Shown in pieces: positions 34,201 to 46,375 of a stretch of DNA of 64,000 nucleotides. Below the pieces are notes generated by a model. The model made no database searches and was not told the origin of the DNA. It worked only from the letters and a program-made list of their open reading frames with translations. The stretch covers positions 532,555 through 596,554 of the forward strand of contig NZ_JAQQFV010000005.1 of the NCBI RefSeq assembly GCF_029675105.1, read 5' to 3'. The translations under genes and the position numbers were made by a program. The DNA is from Nocardia anocheti (lineage in GTDB: Bacteria; Actinomycetota; Actinomycetes; Mycobacteriales; Mycobacteriaceae). Numbering within the stretch: the stretch's first letter is position 1; the number at the start of each line of letters is the position of its first letter.

Positions 34201-37200
34201 TGCGGTAGAGGCGGTCGCCGGGCTCGCCGAAGGGGTCGGCGACGAAGCGGGCGGCGGTGAGGACGGGGCGGGCGTGGTAGCCGCGGGCGGCGGCGGTGCC
34301 CGCCAGGTAGAGCTCACCGGCGACGCCGACGGGGACCGGCCGGAGTCGATCGTCGAGGACGAGTGCGCTCGCGCCCCGGATCGGCGTGCCGATAGTGACC
34401 GGCTCGGACTCCGACAAGGGGGCGGAACCCGTTGCCCAGATGGTGTATTCGGTCGGGCCGTAGAGATTCACCATGGTGCGGCCGTCCGCGCCGCCACACC
34501 AGCGTGCGACGAGATCGGGGCCGACCGCTTCACCGGCCACCGCCAGTACGCGGACGCTGGATACCTCGGCGGGATCGATGGTGGCCAGTGCCGAAGGGGT
34601 GATGACCATGTGGGTGACCTGTTCGGCGGCGATGAGTTCCGCGAGCGGAGCACCGCCGAAGACGTCCGGCGGGGCGATGACGGCGGCGGCACCGCAGCCG
34701 AAGGCCATGAGCGCCTCGAAGATCGAGGCGTCGAAGCTGGGGGAGGCGACCTGGAGGACGCGGGCATGTGCGTCGAGGGCGAGGTCGGCGCGCTGGGCGG
34801 CGATGAGGTCGGCCAGGCCGCGGTGGGTGACGGTGACGCCCTTGGGGGTACCGGTGGAGCCCGAGGTGTAGATCATCCAGGCGGGGTTCTCGATGCGGAT
34901 CGGCGCGGGGAGTTCGTCGGGGGTGAGCGGGGCGTCGCTGGTGGTGGTGAGCTGGTCGGTCACCGTCGGGTCGTCGAGGACCAGCCAGTGGGTGGTGTCG
35001 GGGAGCTCGTTGCGGTATCGGGCGAGGGTGATGCCCACGCGCGCGCCGGAATCGGTGAGCATGTGCTCGATGCGGTCGGCGGGGTGTGTCGGGTCGACCG
35101 GGACGAAGGCGGCGCCGGTTTTGGCGGTGGCCCAGAGACTGGTGTGGAGGGCTTCCGAGCGAGGGAGTGAGAGGGCGACAACTGTTTCCGCGCGGGCCCC
35201 GGCCTCGATCAACAGCCTCGCCAGCTGATTGGAACGGGCATCGAGGTCGCGATAGGTGGTGGTGTCGGAAGGCGTTGGTGTGCCACGTGTCTCGGCATCC
35301 GCGTCCGCCGTCGCACCGGCAGCGATCCCCTCGGGAGGCTGAGTGGTGCTGGGCGGCGCGGGGGCAAGGGCCGGGTGCGGCCCGGGATCGGCGATCACGG
35401 CGGGGCGATCCGGGAAGGTGGCAGCCGTGGTGGTCAGCAGGTGGGCGAGGGTGGTGGTGCCGGTGGTGGGAGGGCCGTGGACCGGGATCAGGTGGGCGCG
35501 TTCGGAATCGGTGAGGATGTCGATATCGGCGACGGGGATGTCGATGTCGGCCAGGACGGCGGTGAGGACCTGGGTCCAGCGGGCGGCGAAGGCGGTGGCG
35601 GTGGGGGCGTCGAACAGGTCGGTGGCGTAGGACAGGACGCCCTCGATTCCGGCGGGGCCGGTGGGGTCGAAGCGTTCGCGCAGGTCGGCGGTGAGGTCGA
35701 AGGCGGAGGAGCGACGGTCGAAGTCCTCGACCTCGAAGCGCAGGCCGGGCAGTTCGAGGACGGGCTCGACGAAGTTCTGCAGGGACAGCGAGACCTGGAA
35801 CAGGGGGTGGTGGGCGGTCGAGCGGGTGGGGTCGATGGCCTGGACGAGCTGCTCGAAGGGGACGTCGGTGTGGGCGAAGGCGTCCAGGTCGGTGGTGCGC
35901 ACGGTGGTGAGGAATTCGCGGAAGTCGGTGCCGGGGTCGACCGGGGTGCGCAGGGCGAGGGTGTTGACGAACATGCCGACCACCGCGTCGAGGGCTTCCT
36001 CGCCGCGACCGGCCACCGGGGTGCCGATCACGATGTCGCCGGTGCCCGCCAGTCGCGACAGCAGGACTGCCAAGGTGGCGTGCACCACCATGAAGACGCT
36101 GACACCGTGGGCGGCGGCGAATTCGACCAGGGCACGGTGGGTTCGCGCATCGAGGGTGAAGGTGATGTCCTCGCTGCGCATCGTCTGGACCGCCGGGCGG
36201 GGGCGGTCGCTGGGGAGTTCCAGCGCGTCCGGCGCGTCGGCGAGGGCGTCCTTCCAGAATTGGATCTGCTGTGCGGCAAGCGAATCCGCATCGATCGCCG
36301 AACCCAGAACCTCGCGGTGCCACAGGGCGAAGTCCGCGTACTGCACGGCGAGGGGTGCCTGGGTGGGTGCCGAACCCGCGATACGCGCGGAGTAGGCGGC
36401 CACGAGGTCGGCGGCCAGCGGAGCCATGGACGCGCCGTCGGCGCTGATGTGGTGGACCACGAGCACCACCACGTGCACCGGAGTCTGGGAGGCGGGGGCC
36501 TCGGTCGCCTGGCGAAGGTTGGGGTCGCCGCCGTCCGGGCTGTTGTCGGGGGTCTCGGGCGTCTGTCGGATGGCGGTGTCGCGGCCGTGCGGGCCGGTAT
36601 CCGGGGCTTCGGGGGAGCCCGGCCGCAGGGGAATTCGGGACTCGGCAGGCGGGGAATCCGACTCCGCGGGGATGACGTGGAACAGGGCGATGCGGAGTGG
36701 GGGCTCGCGGGTGAGGTCGAAGCCGGTGGCGGTGAGGTCGTTGATGCGGGCGCGCAAGGGGGCGCCGTCTTCGGTGTCGAGGACGGGGAGTGGTGGGGTG
36801 TCGGGGCCGACGACGACCTGGCGGGGGCCTTCGGGGTCGGCGGGGTAGCGGGTGCGGAGGGATTCGTGGCGGGTGATGACGTCGGTGAGGGCCTGGCGGA
36901 GGGCGGGGACGTCGAGGTCGCCGGTGAGGCGCAGGGCGATGGCGATGTTGTAGGCGGCGGAGTCGGGGTCGAGTTGGTTGAGGACCCACATGCGCTGCTG
37001 GGCGGGGGAGAGGGGGATGCGGTCGGGGCGGGGGTGGGCGGCCAGGGCGGGGCGGCCGGGGGCGCCGTCGGGGGCGGGGATCAGGCGGGTGGCGAGTTGG
37101 GCGACGGTGGGGGCGTCGAACAGGTCGCGCAGGGCGATGCCGGAGCCGAGGGCCGAATTCACGCGGGCGACGACCTTGGTCGCGCTCAGCGAGTTGCCGC

Positions 37201-40200
37201 CGAGTTCGAAGAAGGACTGGTCGACGCTGACCCGCTCGCTGCCGAGCACCTCGGCGAACACCGCCGCCACCGCCTCCTCCACGGGGGTGCGCGGTGCGAG
37301 GTAGGCATGCTGCGTGGCCGAGAAGTCCGGCACCGGAAGGGCTTTGCGGTCCAGCTTGCCGACCGGGGTCAGCGGGATGTCGTCGAGGAGCACGACATAT
37401 GCGGGCACCATGTAGCCGGGCAGTTCGGCGGCGACCTGCGCGCGCAGGTCTTCGGGGTCGAGGTCGGCGCCGGGCGCGGGCAGCACGTAGGACACCAGCA
37501 CGGTCGCCCCGGCCGGACCCTCGCGGCCGATGGTGACCGCGTATTCGACCTCGGGATCGCGGGAGAGCACCGCGTCGATCTCACCCAGCTCGATCCGCAG
37601 ACCACGGATCTTGACCTGGAAATCGCTGCGGCCCAGGTATTCCAGGGTCAGCGCGTCGTCCGCGTCGCGCACCCAGCGCACCATGTCACCGGTGCGGTAC
37701 ATGCGGTCGCCGGGCGCGCCGAAGGGATCGGCGACGAAACGGCCCGCGGTCATCTCGACCCGGTGGAAGTACCCGCGCGCCAGCGCCGGGCCCGCCAGAT
37801 ACAGCTCGCCCTGGATGCCCACCGGGACCGGCCGCAACCAGCTGTCCAGGACCACCACCGCCGCACCGCGGATCGGGCCGCCGATGGTCACCGGCTCACC
37901 CGCGCGCAGCTCGGCGGGACCGGTGGCCCAGATGCTGAATTCGGTGGGACCGTACAGGTTCACCATGCGCCTGCCCGCCGCCCACTTCTCGATGAGCTCG
38001 GGGGTGGCCGCCTCGCCCGCGACGGCCAGCACGCGCAGGGCGGTGAGGTCGGTGGGTTCCATGGTGGCCAGAGCCGACGGGGTGATGACGGCGTGGGTGA
38101 CGCGTTCGGTGCGCAGCAGGGCTTCCAGTTCGCCGCCGCCGTAGACCTCCGGTGGCGACACCACGAGCCGTCCGCCCGCCGCGTGCGCGGTGAGCATCTC
38201 GAACACCGAGGCGTCGAAGCTGGGGGAGGCGACCTGCAGAGCGCTGGCGGAGGGATCGAGATCGAGGGTTTCCCGTTGCGCGGTCACCAGATTCGCGATG
38301 CCACGATGGCTCAGCAGCACGGCCTTGGGTTTGCCGGTGGAGCCGGAGGTGTAGATGAGGTAGGCGGTGTGGTCGAGGTCGAGCGGGCCGCCACGTTCGG
38401 CGTCGGTGATGGGCGCGTCGGAGACGAGCATGGCGCGACGGATGGTGTTGAGGTCGTCGAGCAGCAGCCAGTCGATGGTGCCGGGCAGGGTTTCGCCGGT
38501 CGCCGTCACAGTGACGCCGATCGGGGCCCGGGAATCGGAGAGCATGTGCTCGATGCGCTCCACCGGATAGCTGGGGTCCAGGGGCACGAAGGCCGCGCCG
38601 GTCTTGGCCAGTGCCCACACCGCGACCACCGATTCCAGCGAGCGGGTCAGCGCCAGCACCACGAACACCTCGGGGCCCACCCCGCGCCCGAGCAGCACCC
38701 GGGCGAACCGGTTGGACCAGGCGTCGAGTTCGCCGTAGGTCATGTGCAGGTCACCGGAGCTCACCGCGAGGGCGCCGGGATCGAGGGCCGCACCGGCGGT
38801 GAGGATGTCGGGCAGGGTGCGCATCGGCACGGGCGGCGCGCCGTGGACCGGGGCGAGGGTGGCGAGTTCGGTGTCGTCACAGGTGCGGACCTGGGAGACG
38901 GGCAGTTCGGGGTGCTCGGCGAGCTGGACGAGCAGCCGGACGAACCGGTCCAGCAGAGACTGGGCGGCGGTGTGGTCGAGCTGGTCGGCCAGGTATTTCA
39001 CGGTGACGCGCAGGGCGTCGCCGTCGGGGGTGTGCAGCGGAATCACCATGAGGTTGAGCGGATAGGGCGTGGCGTCGGTGCCTTCGACGTCGAGGACCCG
39101 CATTCCGGCGATGTCGAGGGCCTGGGACAGGGCCTCGCGGTCGATCGGATAGGACTCGAACACGGTGAGGGTGTCGAACAGTTCGGCCAGGCCGACCGCG
39201 CGGTGGATGGCGGCCAGGCCGACGTGCTGGTGATCCATCAACCGCGCCTGCTCGGTCTGCACGCGGCCCAGCAGATCGGCGACCTTCTCCGCCGGGTCGA
39301 GGGTCACCCGGACCGGGACGGTGTTGATGAACAGCCCCACCATCTCCTCGACGCCGGGCAGCTCCGGCGGGCGCCCGGACACGGTGCTGCCGAACACCAC
39401 ATCGGTGCGGCCCGTGAGCAGCGACAACATCATCGACCAGCCGATTTGGACCAGGGTGTTCACCGTGGCACCGGCCGCGCGGGCGGCGGCGTCGAGGGCC
39501 GCGACGGTGGTGGCGGGCAGCTCGTGCGAGCGCATGGCGGTCTCGGGGGAGGTGATGGCGGCCAGGCTGGGGACGGCGCGGGTGGGGGTGTCGATCCCGG
39601 CGAGCGCGTCATGCCAGGCGGTGAGTGAGGCGTCGGTGTCCTGCTCGGCGAGCCAGGACAGGAAACCGCGATAGGAGCGCGCCGGTGGCAGCGCCGACGG
39701 GTCACCCGCGGTGACGTAGAGCGCGAGGAGTTCGCGCACCAGCAGCGGGGTCGACCAACCGTCCAGCACCACATGGTGATTGGTCATCACCAGCCGGAAG
39801 GCGTCGGGGCCGGTGCGGATCAGGGTGAAGCGGAGCAGGGGCGGGTGGGTGAGGTCGAAGCGGGTGCGGGCGTCGAGGTCGATCACGCGGGCGAGTTCGC
39901 GGTCGCGCTCGACGGGGTCGGTGATATCGGTGAGATCGATGTCGTCCCAGCGGATCTCGGCGTGGGCCAGGACCAGTTGACGGGGGCCGTCGTCGGTTTC
40001 CACGAAGGCGGCGCGCAGGTTCTCGTGCCGATCGACCAGGGCTTGGGCGGCGCTGCGCAGGCGGGTGGCGTCGACGGTGCCCGCGAGGGTGAGCAGGGAT
40101 TGGACGGTGTAGCCGTCGGCGGTGTCGGAGTCGTAGAGGGCGTGGAAGAGCAGGCCGTACTGGAGTGGGGAGAGGGGCCACACGTCCGCCAGGTGCGGGT

Positions 40201-43200
40201 GGGTGTGCTCCCAGCGGTCGATCTGGGGTTGGTCGACGGTGACGAGGTCGAAGTCCGAGGGGGTGTGGCCGCCCGCGCCGTCGGTCGCCGCATGGGTGAC
40301 CAGAGCGGTCAGGGCCTGTGACCACAGGTCGGCCAGCTCGTGGACATCGTGTTCGGTGAGCAGGCGGCTCGCGTAGGCCCAGGTGACCTCGAGGCCCGCG
40401 TCGGTCAGGACGGCATTGATATCGACCGTCGCGGCCAGGGGTGCGTGGGCGTCGTTGGTGGCGGCGAAACGCTGGGGCAGCCAAGGGCCTTCGCCGGTGA
40501 CGGCGCGGCCGAGATAGTTGAAGCTGAGCTGGGGTGTCGGGGCATCCGCGAGGGCGGTGGCGGTCTCGTCGTTGAGGTAGCGCAGCAGGCCGTAGCCGAC
40601 GCCGCGATCGGGGATCGCGCGTAGCTGTTCCTTGGTGGCCTTGATCGCCGCACCCGCCGCCGGGCCCCCGGTGAAGGCGTTGTCGATGTCGATGCCGGTC
40701 AGGTCGACCGCCACCGGGTACACCGTGGTGAACCAGCCGACCGTGCGGGCGATATCGGCGCCGGGTAGCAGGGATTCGGCGCGGCCGTGGCCTTCCAGGG
40801 TGATCAGGGTGGCGATGCGGGCGCGCCAGCGGGCGACGGCGAGCGCGAGCGCTGCCAGGAGGACATCATCGGCGCCGCAATGGAATTGCTCGGGCAGGGT
40901 GGTGACCACGGCGTGCGCGGTGTCGGTGGACACCGTCGACTGCCACTGCGCCATGGTGTCGACGACATCGCGCGCCGGGTCGAAAGCCGCTGTGCCGAAC
41001 GGTGGGTCGGGAGTTGCCGAGATGCGCTGCCAGGTGGACAGTTCGCCCGCGCGGGCAATGGCTTCGAGCGGCTGGCCGTGCGCCCACCGCCGGAACGAGG
41101 TACCGACCGGGTCGAGGGTGCCGCCGAATGCGGCGGTGGCCAAGTCGGGCAGCAGGATTCGCCAGGAGACGCCGTCGGTGACGAGGTGATGCAGCACCAG
41201 CCAGCACAGGGGAGCGGCATCGGCGCGCTCGAGGAGGACGAAGCGCGCGACCGTGCCGGTCGAGGGGTCCAGCTGGTCGGCGGCGCGCTGCAATGCCTGC
41301 TCGACGGCTGACACAGCCGCGTCAGGCCGGGTACCGGGAGCGGGTGTGGGGGCGCCTGTCGGCCCGTCGGCGGGAGGTGTCGCGGCGTGCTCGCGCTGTG
41401 AGCCGCGCTCCCCGGTGTGCGGATCCGCGCGGTCGTGGCCGAGGTGGTCGGTGGCCTCGGGAGCAGGTGCCGCCGCATCGGCGGCGACGGGGTGAGACGG
41501 AGCGCCCTGGCTCGCCGCGACCACCTCGAGGAGTGTCCCGGCCTCGACGGTGCCCTTCTCGGCGACCTCCCAGGTCCAGGTGCCAGGTGAGCCGCGCAGG
41601 GTGGAGCGGAGGATGTCGTGGTGGTCGAGGATCACTTGGAGGGCGTCGGTGAGGGGTGCGCGGCCGGTGCCTTCGGGCAGGCCGATGAGGACGGCCTGGG
41701 CGTAGCGGTGCCAGGGGGCGTCGTGGTCGAGCATGGCGTGCACGATGGGGGTGAGGGTGACCGGGCCGGTGCCGCCACCGGGGAGTTCATCCACGACGTG
41801 GACGGGGGTGTCGGTGGCGACGGCGGCCAGGGCGGCGACGGTCTTGCGTTCGAAGACGTCGCGGGCGCTGAAGGTGAGACCGGCCGCCTTGGCGCGGGAG
41901 ACCAGCTGGATGGAGACGATGCTGTCGCCGCCGAGTGCGAAGAAGCTGTCGTCGGCGCCGACCGCGTCCACGCCCAGGACCTCGGCGAACAGGGCCGCGA
42001 GGAGTTCCTCGCGCGGTGTCGACGGTGGGCGCCCGGTGACGGTCTCGGTGCGGAAGTCCGGGGCGGGCAGCGCTTTCCGGTCGACCTTGCCGAGCGGGGT
42101 GAGCGGAACCCGATCGAGGACGGTGACCACGGCGGGCACCATGTAGGCCGGAAGTCGCTCGCCGACAGCCGCTTTGATCGCTTCCGGGTGCAGCTCGACG
42201 CCGGACTCGGCGGTGACGTAGGAGGCCAGCGCGGTGGCCCCGGCCGGTGTCTCCACACCCAGGGTGAGCGCGAAATCGACGCCGGGCAGACGGTGCAGCG
42301 CGGCGTCGATCTCGCCCAGCTCGATCCGGAAACCGCGCACCTTCACCTGGAAATCGCCGCGGCCCTGGTATTCCAGGGTGAACCGGCCGGTGTCGTCGGA
42401 CCAGCGGACGAGATCGCCGGTGCGGTACAGGCGCTCGCCGGGCGCGTACGGGTTCGCGACGAAACGGCTCGCGGTGAGCCCGCCGCGACGGTGATATCCG
42501 CGCGCCAAGCCGGGCCCGGCGAGATACAGCTCGCCCACGGTCCCCGCTGGAACGGGACGCAGCCAGGGATCGATCACCAGACCGGACACGCCCCGGGTGA
42601 GGCCGCCGATGGTGACGGGAGCGCCGGGCACGAGGGGATCGCTCAGTGTGGTGGTGATCGTGGTCTCGGTGGGGCCGTAGCCGTTGAGCAGGGCGCGACC
42701 GGTCCACTTCGACACCAGCTCCGGCGGGCACGCGTCGCCGCCCACCACGATCGTGCGCAGCGCGGGCAGGGTCGCCGGGTCCAGCGAGCCGACCACGGCC
42801 GGGGTGACATTGAGATGGGTGACGCCGTGCGCGCGCAGCACCTCGGCCATCTCCTCGCCCGCGTAGGCCGAGGGCGGGACGATCGCCAGGGTGGCACCGG
42901 CGGCGAGGGTCACCAGGATCTCCTCGACCGAGATGTCGAAACTCGGCGACACCGCGTGGGCGACCACCGAAGCGGCGTCGACGCCGAATCCGGCGCCCGA
43001 ACCGGTGGCCAGATTCGCCAGGCCGCGGTGGGAGACCAGCACGCCCTTGGGCAGGCCGGTCGAACCGGAGGTGTAGATGACGTAGGCGACCTGGTCCAGG
43101 TGTACGGGAGCGGTGCGGTCGGCGTCGGTGATCGGGGCGGGGTCCTGGGCGGCGACGGTCGCGTCGTCGAGGATCAGCCAGTCGATCCGGTCGGGGAGCT

Positions 43201-44926
43201 CGGGGCGGACCTCCGCGAGGGTCAGGCCGGTGACGACGCCGCTGTCGTCGAGCATGTGCTCGATGCGGTCGGCCGGATAGGTCGGATCGATGGGCACGAA
43301 CGGCGCGCCGGTCTTCGCGACGGCGAGGGTGGCCATGACCGATTCGCGCGAGCGGGGAATGGACAGGGCCACACCGTGTTCCGGACCGGCACCGGCGGCG
43401 GTCAGGATCCGGGCCAGGCGGTTGGTATGGGCGTCGACCTCGCGATAGGTCATGGTCTCGTCGGTGCCCCAGCGCAGGGCGACCGCGTTCGGGTCGAGCG
43501 CGGCGCCCGCCGCCAGGATCTGCGGCAGCGTGCGCTCGGCGGTGCCCGCCGGGCCGCGCGCGGGTACCGAGACGGCCTGCTCGGCGTCGGAGAGCACCGG
43601 CACCGTCGAGAGCGGGGCGTCCGGACCGGCGGACAGGAAACGGTGCAGGAACCGCAGGAACCGGGCGTGGTGGGCGGCCAGGTCGGCGTCGCTGTAGAGA
43701 TTGCCGTTGCCCTGTAGGTCGATGTGGGTGCTCTCGCCGCCGACCCCGGGATACAGGTTGACGAACAGGTCGTCGATCAGGCCCGAGGTGAGCACGTGCA
43801 GGCGACCCACCACCGGGCCCAGCGCGATCCGGGTGTCGACCATCATCAGATTCACGGCGGGACCGAACGAGACGGCCTCGTCCATGGCCCAGCCCAGATC
43901 GCGGACGATGTCCTCCTGGCGGTAGCGCTGTCTGCGCAGCGCGCCGGTGAGCTCGCTCTGCACCGCCAGGATCGCGGCGCCGACCGTGGTCCCCGGCGTC
44001 AGGGTGACGCGCAGGGGGACGACATTGGCCAGCATGCCGCCCGAGCGACGCAGCGTCGCCGAGGTGCGGGCCGAGACCGGCAGGCTCAGCACGACCTCGG
44101 CCGCACCGGTCATGGCGGCCAGGTAGGCGCCGAACGCGGCCACCACCGTCGGCGCGACACCGGAGTTCACGGCGGCGGCCACCTCGTCGAGCAGGGTCGC
44201 GGTGGCGGCGGGCAGGTCGCCGGACACGCGGCGCGGATGACCGTCGACGGCGGCGGCGCGGCCCGCCAGGGTCACCGGATCGGCCAGGTCGGCCAGGTGC
44301 GCGCGCCAGTACTCGCTGTCGGCGGCGAACCGGTCGGAGCTGCGATAGGCCAGGTCCGCGTCGACGATCTCGCGCAGCGGCTCGGCCTTGGCCGGGGGCG
44401 GCTCGCGGCCCTCGACGGCGGCGTCGTAGAGCTCGCCGGTGCGCTGGACCAGGGCCAGCGCGCCCATGCCGTCGAGCACGATGTGGTGCATCCGCGAATA
44501 CCAGAACCAGCGGTCCTCGCCGACGCGCAGCATGGCCAGGCGGACCAGGCGGTCGCGCATCACGTCCAGCGGCGCGGAGTACTCCGCGCGCATCCAGGCG
44601 TGCGCCGCGCGCTCGGGGTCGGATTCGCCGCGCAGGTCCAGTTCGGTGATGTCGGCGTCGAGGGTGGGGTCGACGAGCTGATACGGCTGCCCGTCGACCT
44701 CGACCAGCCGCAGATAGCCGGTACCGAACTCGCGACCGACGCGGCGGACCACCGCGGTGAGCACCGCGAGGTCGACCGCGCCGCGCAACTCGACGTACTG
44801 GGCGATGGAGATGGGGGTGTCGCCCGCGATGTGCTGGGCGAACCAGATGCCCCGCTGGGCCGCGGACAGGGGGAAGGGACCTTCGGCGGCGTCGGCGTCC
44901 GACGCGAGCGAAGAAGTCTGGGTCAT
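31277..44926 (-). CDS. Three-module NRPS, C-A-T-E-C-A-T-C-A-T-E-TE, probable siderophore synthetase
   Basis: 4549 residues. Domains with landmark positions: C1 (HHIVLDG about 145; EntF-like [12 protein letters not shown]), A1 ([11 protein letters not shown] about 619), T1 (LGGDSI 1003), E1 (HHLVTDG 1246), C2 (HHVVLDG 1717), A2 ([11 protein letters not shown] 2192), T2 (LGGNSL 2577), C3 (HHISADG 2827), A3 ([11 protein letters not shown] 3353), T3 (LGGDSI 3742), E3 (HHLVIDS 3939), TE (GWSFGGL, Ser about 4377; His in THDEM). By eye, the binding pockets at the nine Stachelhaus positions read DIENVGGIT for A1 and DAFVAALIW for both A2 and A3. A1 resembles ornithine/hydroxyornithine pockets such as DMENLGLIN; A2/A3 substrates are not identifiable but should be the same amino acid. 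Expected product: acyl- or aryl-capped D-X1, L-X2, D-X2. Low-complexity inserts lie in E1, C3 and A3. No MbtH-like gene, ornithine hydroxylase or catechol genes are in the window. Confidence 0.93.
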   Translation of the reverse strand: MTQTSSLASDADAAEGPFPLSAAQRGIWFAQHIAGDTPISIAQYVELRGAVDLAVLTAVVRRVGREFGTGYLRLVEVDGQPYQLVDPTLDADITELDLRGESDPERAAHAWMRAEYSAPLDVMRDRLVRLAMLRVGEDRWFWYSRMHHIVLDGMGALALVQRTGELYDAAVEGREPPPAKAEPLREIVDADLAYRSSDRFAADSEYWRAHLADLADPVTLAGRAAAVDGHPRRVSGDLPAATATLLDEVAAAVNSGVAPTVVAAFGAYLAAMTGAAEVVLSLPVSARTSATLRRSGGMLANVVPLRVTLTPGTTVGAAILAVQSELTGALRRQRYRQEDIVRDLGWAMDEAVSFGPAVNLMMVDTRIALGPVVGRLHVLTSGLIDDLFVNLYPGVGGESTHIDLQGNGNLYSDADLAAHHARFLRFLHRFLSAGPDAPLSTVPVLSDAEQAVSVPARGPAGTAERTLPQILAAGAALDPNAVALRWGTDETMTYREVDAHTNRLARILTAAGAGPEHGVALSIPRSRESVMATLAVAKTGAPFVPIDPTYPADRIEHMLDDSGVVTGLTLAEVRPELPDRIDWLILDDATVAAQDPAPITDADRTAPVHLDQVAYVIYTSGSTGLPKGVLVSHRGLANLATGSGAGFGVDAASVVAHAVSPSFDISVEEILVTLAAGATLAIVPPSAYAGEEMAEVLRAHGVTHLNVTPAVVGSLDPATLPALRTIVVGGDACPPELVSKWTGRALLNGYGPTETTITTTLSDPLVPGAPVTIGGLTRGVSGLVIDPWLRPVPAGTVGELYLAGPGLARGYHRRGGLTASRFVANPYAPGERLYRTGDLVRWSDDTGRFTLEYQGRGDFQVKVRGFRIELGEIDAALHRLPGVDFALTLGVETPAGATALASYVTAESGVELHPEAIKAAVGERLPAYMVPAVVTVLDRVPLTPLGKVDRKALPAPDFRTETVTGRPPSTPREELLAALFAEVLGVDAVGADDSFFALGGDSIVSIQLVSRAKAAGLTFSARDVFERKTVAALAAVATDTPVHVVDELPGGGTGPVTLTPIVHAMLDHDAPWHRYAQAVLIGLPEGTGRAPLTDALQVILDHHDILRSTLRGSPGTWTWEVAEKGTVEAGTLLEVVAASQGAPSHPVAADAAAPAPEATDHLGHDRADPHTGERGSQREHAATPPADGPTGAPTPAPGTRPDAAVSAVEQALQRAADQLDPSTGTVARFVLLERADAAPLCWLVLHHLVTDGVSWRILLPDLATAAFGGTLDPVGTSFRRWAHGQPLEAIARAGELSTWQRISATPDPPFGTAAFDPARDVVDTMAQWQSTVSTDTAHAVVTTLPEQFHCGADDVLLAALALAVARWRARIATLITLEGHGRAESLLPGADIARTVGWFTTVYPVAVDLTGIDIDNAFTGGPAAGAAIKATKEQLRAIPDRGVGYGLLRYLNDETATALADAPTPQLSFNYLGRAVTGEGPWLPQRFAATNDAHAPLAATVDINAVLTDAGLEVTWAYASRLLTEHDVHELADLWSQALTALVTHAATDGAGGHTPSDFDLVTVDQPQIDRWEHTHPHLADVWPLSPLQYGLLFHALYDSDTADGYTVQSLLTLAGTVDATRLRSAAQALVDRHENLRAAFVETDDGPRQLVLAHAEIRWDDIDLTDITDPVERDRELARVIDLDARTRFDLTHPPLLRFTLIRTGPDAFRLVMTNHHVVLDGWSTPLLVRELLALYVTAGDPSALPPARSYRGFLSWLAEQDTDASLTAWHDALAGIDTPTRAVPSLAAITSPETAMRSHELPATTVAALDAAARAAGATVNTLVQIGWSMMLSLLTGRTDVVFGSTVSGRPPELPGVEEMVGLFINTVPVRVTLDPAEKVADLLGRVQTEQARLMDHQHVGLAAIHRAVGLAELFDTLTVFESYPIDREALSQALDIAGMRVLDVEGTDATPYPLNLMVIPLHTPDGDALRVTVKYLADQLDHTAAQSLLDRFVRLLVQLAEHPELPVSQVRTCDDTELATLAPVHGAPPVPMRTLPDILTAGAALDPGALAVSSGDLHMTYGELDAWSNRFARVLLGRGVGPEVFVVLALTRSLESVVAVWALAKTGAAFVPLDPSYPVERIEHMLSDSRAPIGVTVTATGETLPGTIDWLLLDDLNTIRRAMLVSDAPITDAERGGPLDLDHTAYLIYTSGSTGKPKAVLLSHRGIANLVTAQRETLDLDPSASALQVASPSFDASVFEMLTAHAAGGRLVVSPPEVYGGGELEALLRTERVTHAVITPSALATMEPTDLTALRVLAVAGEAATPELIEKWAAGRRMVNLYGPTEFSIWATGPAELRAGEPVTIGGPIRGAAVVVLDSWLRPVPVGIQGELYLAGPALARGYFHRVEMTAGRFVADPFGAPGDRMYRTGDMVRWVRDADDALTLEYLGRSDFQVKIRGLRIELGEIDAVLSRDPEVEYAVTIGREGPAGATVLVSYVLPAPGADLDPEDLRAQVAAELPGYMVPAYVVLLDDIPLTPVGKLDRKALPVPDFSATQHAYLAPRTPVEEAVAAVFAEVLGSERVSVDQSFFELGGNSLSATKVVARVNSALGSGIALRDLFDAPTVAQLATRLIPAPDGAPGRPALAAHPRPDRIPLSPAQQRMWVLNQLDPDSAAYNIAIALRLTGDLDVPALRQALTDVITRHESLRTRYPADPEGPRQVVVGPDTPPLPVLDTEDGAPLRARINDLTATGFDLTREPPLRIALFHVIPAESDSPPAESRIPLRPGSPEAPDTGPHGRDTAIRQTPETPDNSPDGGDPNLRQATEAPASQTPVHVVVLVVHHISADGASMAPLAADLVAAYSARIAGSAPTQAPLAVQYADFALWHREVLGSAIDADSLAAQQIQFWKDALADAPDALELPSDRPRPAVQTMRSEDITFTLDARTHRALVEFAAAHGVSVFMVVHATLAVLLSRLAGTGDIVIGTPVAGRGEEALDAVVGMFVNTLALRTPVDPGTDFREFLTTVRTTDLDAFAHTDVPFEQLVQAIDPTRSTAHHPLFQVSLSLQNFVEPVLELPGLRFEVEDFDRRSSAFDLTADLRERFDPTGPAGIEGVLSYATDLFDAPTATAFAARWTQVLTAVLADIDIPVADIDILTDSERAHLIPVHGPPTTGTTTLAHLLTTTAATFPDRPAVIADPGPHPALAPAPPSTTQPPEGIAAGATADADAETRGTPTPSDTTTYRDLDARSNQLARLLIEAGARAETVVALSLPRSEALHTSLWATAKTGAAFVPVDPTHPADRIEHMLTDSGARVGITLARYRNELPDTTHWLVLDDPTVTDQLTTTSDAPLTPDELPAPIRIENPAWMIYTSGSTGTPKGVTVTHRGLADLIAAQRADLALDAHARVLQVASPSFDASIFEALMAFGCGAAAVIAPPDVFGGAPLAELIAAEQVTHMVITPSALATIDPAEVSSVRVLAVAGEAVGPDLVARWCGGADGRTMVNLYGPTEYTIWATGSAPLSESEPVTIGTPIRGASALVLDDRLRPVPVGVAGELYLAGTAAARGYHARPVLTAARFVADPFGEPGDRLYRTGDLVRWTQHGDHTLTLEYLGRTDFQVKVRGQRIELGEIDAVLSAVDGVDLAVTLGVPGPTGATALAAYLVRLPGADLDIDHVRAVAADTLPGYMVPAAFAVLDAIPINAVGKLDRKALPDPVFVTDDTPYRAPGTATEQVLAEIYAELLGREQVGVDDSFFALGGDSILAIQVVTQAKQRGVHCTPLQVFEHRTVAALGAVIDAGETVEALEELPGGGIGELPLTPIVRYMIERGGDFDRFVQTAVLELPVGIDRTRLTATLTAVIDRHDMMRSRLWRDGDDWRLRVTEPGSVDVDALVHRTEFDAAVDPVELREYAQTALDSAMNRLDPATGVVLQFVWLDPVGDAGSRTRPGRLIVVAHHLVIDSVSWRILVQDLIAAWAQIAADTTPVLPEVGTSVRRWSHALTEQAHTDRRVAELDYWQRVVGGPDPLLGARPLDPAIDRGHTVRRLDIEVDEATTTALLTTLPRLFHGGVTDALLATLALALARWRARRGVDERSALLRLEGHGRQEEVVPGADLSRTIGWFTNLYPVRLDLAGIDLDDACTGGPAMGAAIRAVKHDLLAVPDKGIGFGLLRYLNPETAHQLPSRLPGQICVNYLGRHTSVETPAGLEGLGWLPTGDLGDLDAVEHSAVPVMAVIDINAMVVGDRLRADFGYAAELLDHDDVAELADLWAQALTAAAHFADTPAARTAAAAEEAAAMTAATPTAPTGLGLDVLLPIRPDGDKPALFCVHSSSGMSWSYLGFAEQLRPGRPLYGLQAPDLGGREPSARSIEEFAHRYVREIRAVQPQGPYHLLGWSFGGLIAEAMAVELAAAGERVGVLALLDTDTADIDGDSIERLTAGAFIHTFGAIFGIDDVPADATAEQAADAITARLGVELVDAATLERMAASYNASAGTRTGYTRPVYDGDLLYFRAAVDPQEWMGPDGWRPYVTGEIVSHDVPVTHDEMTTPLALSVISPLLDDQMEAGDRL

Positions 44927-45028
44927 GAGCGGACCTGTGTTCTCATGTCTGGATCACCGTGTGTCCCCGACCGCGTACCGCACTCCAGATCCATTCTGAA
45001 CCTGTCGGGACGGGATCGGAATGGGGTA

Positions 45029-45430
45029 TCAGGAGACGGCGCGCAGATCGGCACCCGACAGCGGCGCGTCCGAACTCACCAGGTAGTGGCGCAGGGTGGC
45101 GCGATCGTCGAGCACCAGCCAGTCCACGGCGTCGCTCAGCGCCGGGCGGTGCTCCCGGACGGTGATCCCGAATCGGGGCGTGGGGGCGGTCTCCGCGACC
45201 GGGATCGCGCCGATCTTGCGCACGGCGGCCTCGGCGACGATCGCCTCGATCCTCGGCTCGACCACCAGCGCGACCCGCTCGCCCGCCGTGGCGCCGCGCG
45301 CGAGCAGCAGCCGGGCCAGGCGATTGGCCCAGCGGTCCAGATCGGCGTCGGCGAGGCGGCCGTCGGCGATCGGCGCGCGCTGCGGGAGCTGGATGACGTT
45401 GTCGGCGGGAGCGGTGGCCAGTGCGTGCAT
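45029..45430 (-). CDS. Stand-alone N-terminal fragment of an adenylation domain
   Basis: 133 residues from ATG 45430 (GAGGGGA upstream). Residues about 30-125 match only the first part of NRPS A domains: RWANRLARLLLARGATAGER, VRKIGAIPVAE, then VDWLVLDDRATLRH and SSDAPLSGADL, each with a counterpart in the A domains of the NRPS 102 bases downstream. The ATP loop, A4-A10 motifs and catalytic Lys are absent, so it cannot adenylate. It is either a decayed A domain at the head of the operon or a kept small protein that interacts with the NRPS. Good ribosome site and intact frame argue against simple decay. Confidence 0.6.
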   Translation of the reverse strand: MHALATAPADNVIQLPQRAPIADGRLADADLDRWANRLARLLLARGATAGERVALVVEPRIEAIVAEAAVRKIGAIPVAETAPTPRFGITVREHRPALSDAVDWLVLDDRATLRHYLVSSDAPLSGADLRAVS

Positions 45431-45456
45431 CGGATGTCCCCTCGGGGCTGGTGGGA

Positions 45457-45475
45457 GGTGGTTTTTCTTACCTCT
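45457..45475 (-). promoter_or_regulatory. Weak candidate IdeR/DtxR iron box
   Basis: The 19-mer GGTGGTTTTTCTTACCTCT lies 27-45 bases upstream of the operon's first ATG. It matches the IdeR consensus TTAGGTTAGGCTAACCTAA at 10 of 19 positions; one half (CTTACCT against CTAACCT) is good, the other poor. The position is right for an iron repressor; the sequence match alone is not convincing. Confidence 0.2.
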
Positions 45476-45571
45476 CCACCCTCGCTGCCGGACGGGGCGT
45501 CCGACAGCGACCCCAGCGGTGGGGTGGCCGCTCCCAGGGTGAGCGAATACCACCCCGAGGTGGTGAACCGC

Positions 45572-46375
45572 TCAGCGCTTGTTGCCGCCGATGCTGAAAT
45601 GCGCGCCGGTGACGTCGGAGAGTCCGGCCAGACGGCCGTAGGGGGTGTCCATCGGCTCGAAGACCACCTTGCCGCCCAGCGCCACCGCCTGCTCGGCGGT
45701 CTTGTCCACGTCCTCGGCGCCGAAGTAGATCGTCCACGCGCCCGGCAGGCCCTCGGGCAGGTGGGCGCTGCCGTCCATCACGCCACCGAGCATCGGGGAG
45801 GTGGCGTGCAGGGTGGTGTAGCGGAACTCGTCGGAATCGGCGACGGCGAAGGTGTCGTCCCAGCCGAAGACGTCCCGGTAGAAGGCCAGCGAGGGCTCGT
45901 AGGAGCGGGTCATCAGCTCGAACCAGGACGGCAGACCGACATGGTCGGACCAGGTGCCGTCGGCGACGGTGCCCCTGGCGCCGAACCCGTCGAAGGTGCC
46001 CGCCTGCCAGACCCCGACGCCCACGCCGCCGACATCGGCGAGCACGGCCATGGTGCCGATGTCGGCGACCGCCATCGGCGCGACGAAGACCTGCCCACCC
46101 GCCGCGCTCGCCTTGGCGGTGGTCACGGCCGCGTCGGGGGAGGACAGGTAGATCGTCCACCGGTCGGGGTAGACGTCGGCGGGGTCGTCCTGGCGCGTCA
46201 TCGCCCCGGCCACGGCGCGGCCGTCCTTGCTGAACGTCGTGTAGCCGCCGAACTCCGGGCCGCCGCGTTCGGCGGTCCAGCCGAACAGTTCGCCGTAGAA
46301 GGCGATCGAGCGGTCCAGGTCGGCGGTGTAGAGATCGGCCCAGACGGGATCGCCGGGCTTCGGGGTGAAGGTCAT
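45572..46375 (-). CDS. VOC-superfamily (glyoxalase/bleomycin-resistance-like) protein
   Basis: 267 residues from ATG 46375 with GAGGAG upstream. Two tandem VOC domains: [20 protein letters not shown]...GWTAE (about 10-120) and [20 protein letters not shown] (about 140-265), each beta-alpha-beta-beta-beta. Double-VOC proteins of this type (with the FGWDDTF and [15 protein letters not shown] stretches) are common in actinobacteria, with no settled substrate. Stands alone between the NRPS operon and ctaD. Confidence 0.8.
   Translation of the reverse strand: MTFTPKPGDPVWADLYTADLDRSIAFYGELFGWTAERGGPEFGGYTTFSKDGRAVAGAMTRQDDPADVYPDRWTIYLSSPDAAVTTAKASAAGGQVFVAPMAVADIGTMAVLADVGGVGVGVWQAGTFDGFGARGTVADGTWSDHVGLPSWFELMTRSYEPSLAFYRDVFGWDDTFAVADSDEFRYTTLHATSPMLGGVMDGSAHLPEGLPGAWTIYFGAEDVDKTAEQAVALGGKVVFEPMDTPYGRLAGLSDVTGAHFSIGGNKR

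Noticed and set aside
35375..39628. Open frame of over 1400 codons on the + strand, opposite the NRPS
   Set aside because: High-GC DNA gives long antisense frames. Its protein is Gly/Val/His/Asp-rich without any domain, and it is the mirror of conserved A and C domains.
44927..45571. MbtH-like gene or perfect iron box near the NRPS
   Set aside because: No frame with the NxExQxSxWP-type MbtH signature was found, and no IdeR-type site better than 10 of 19 matches.
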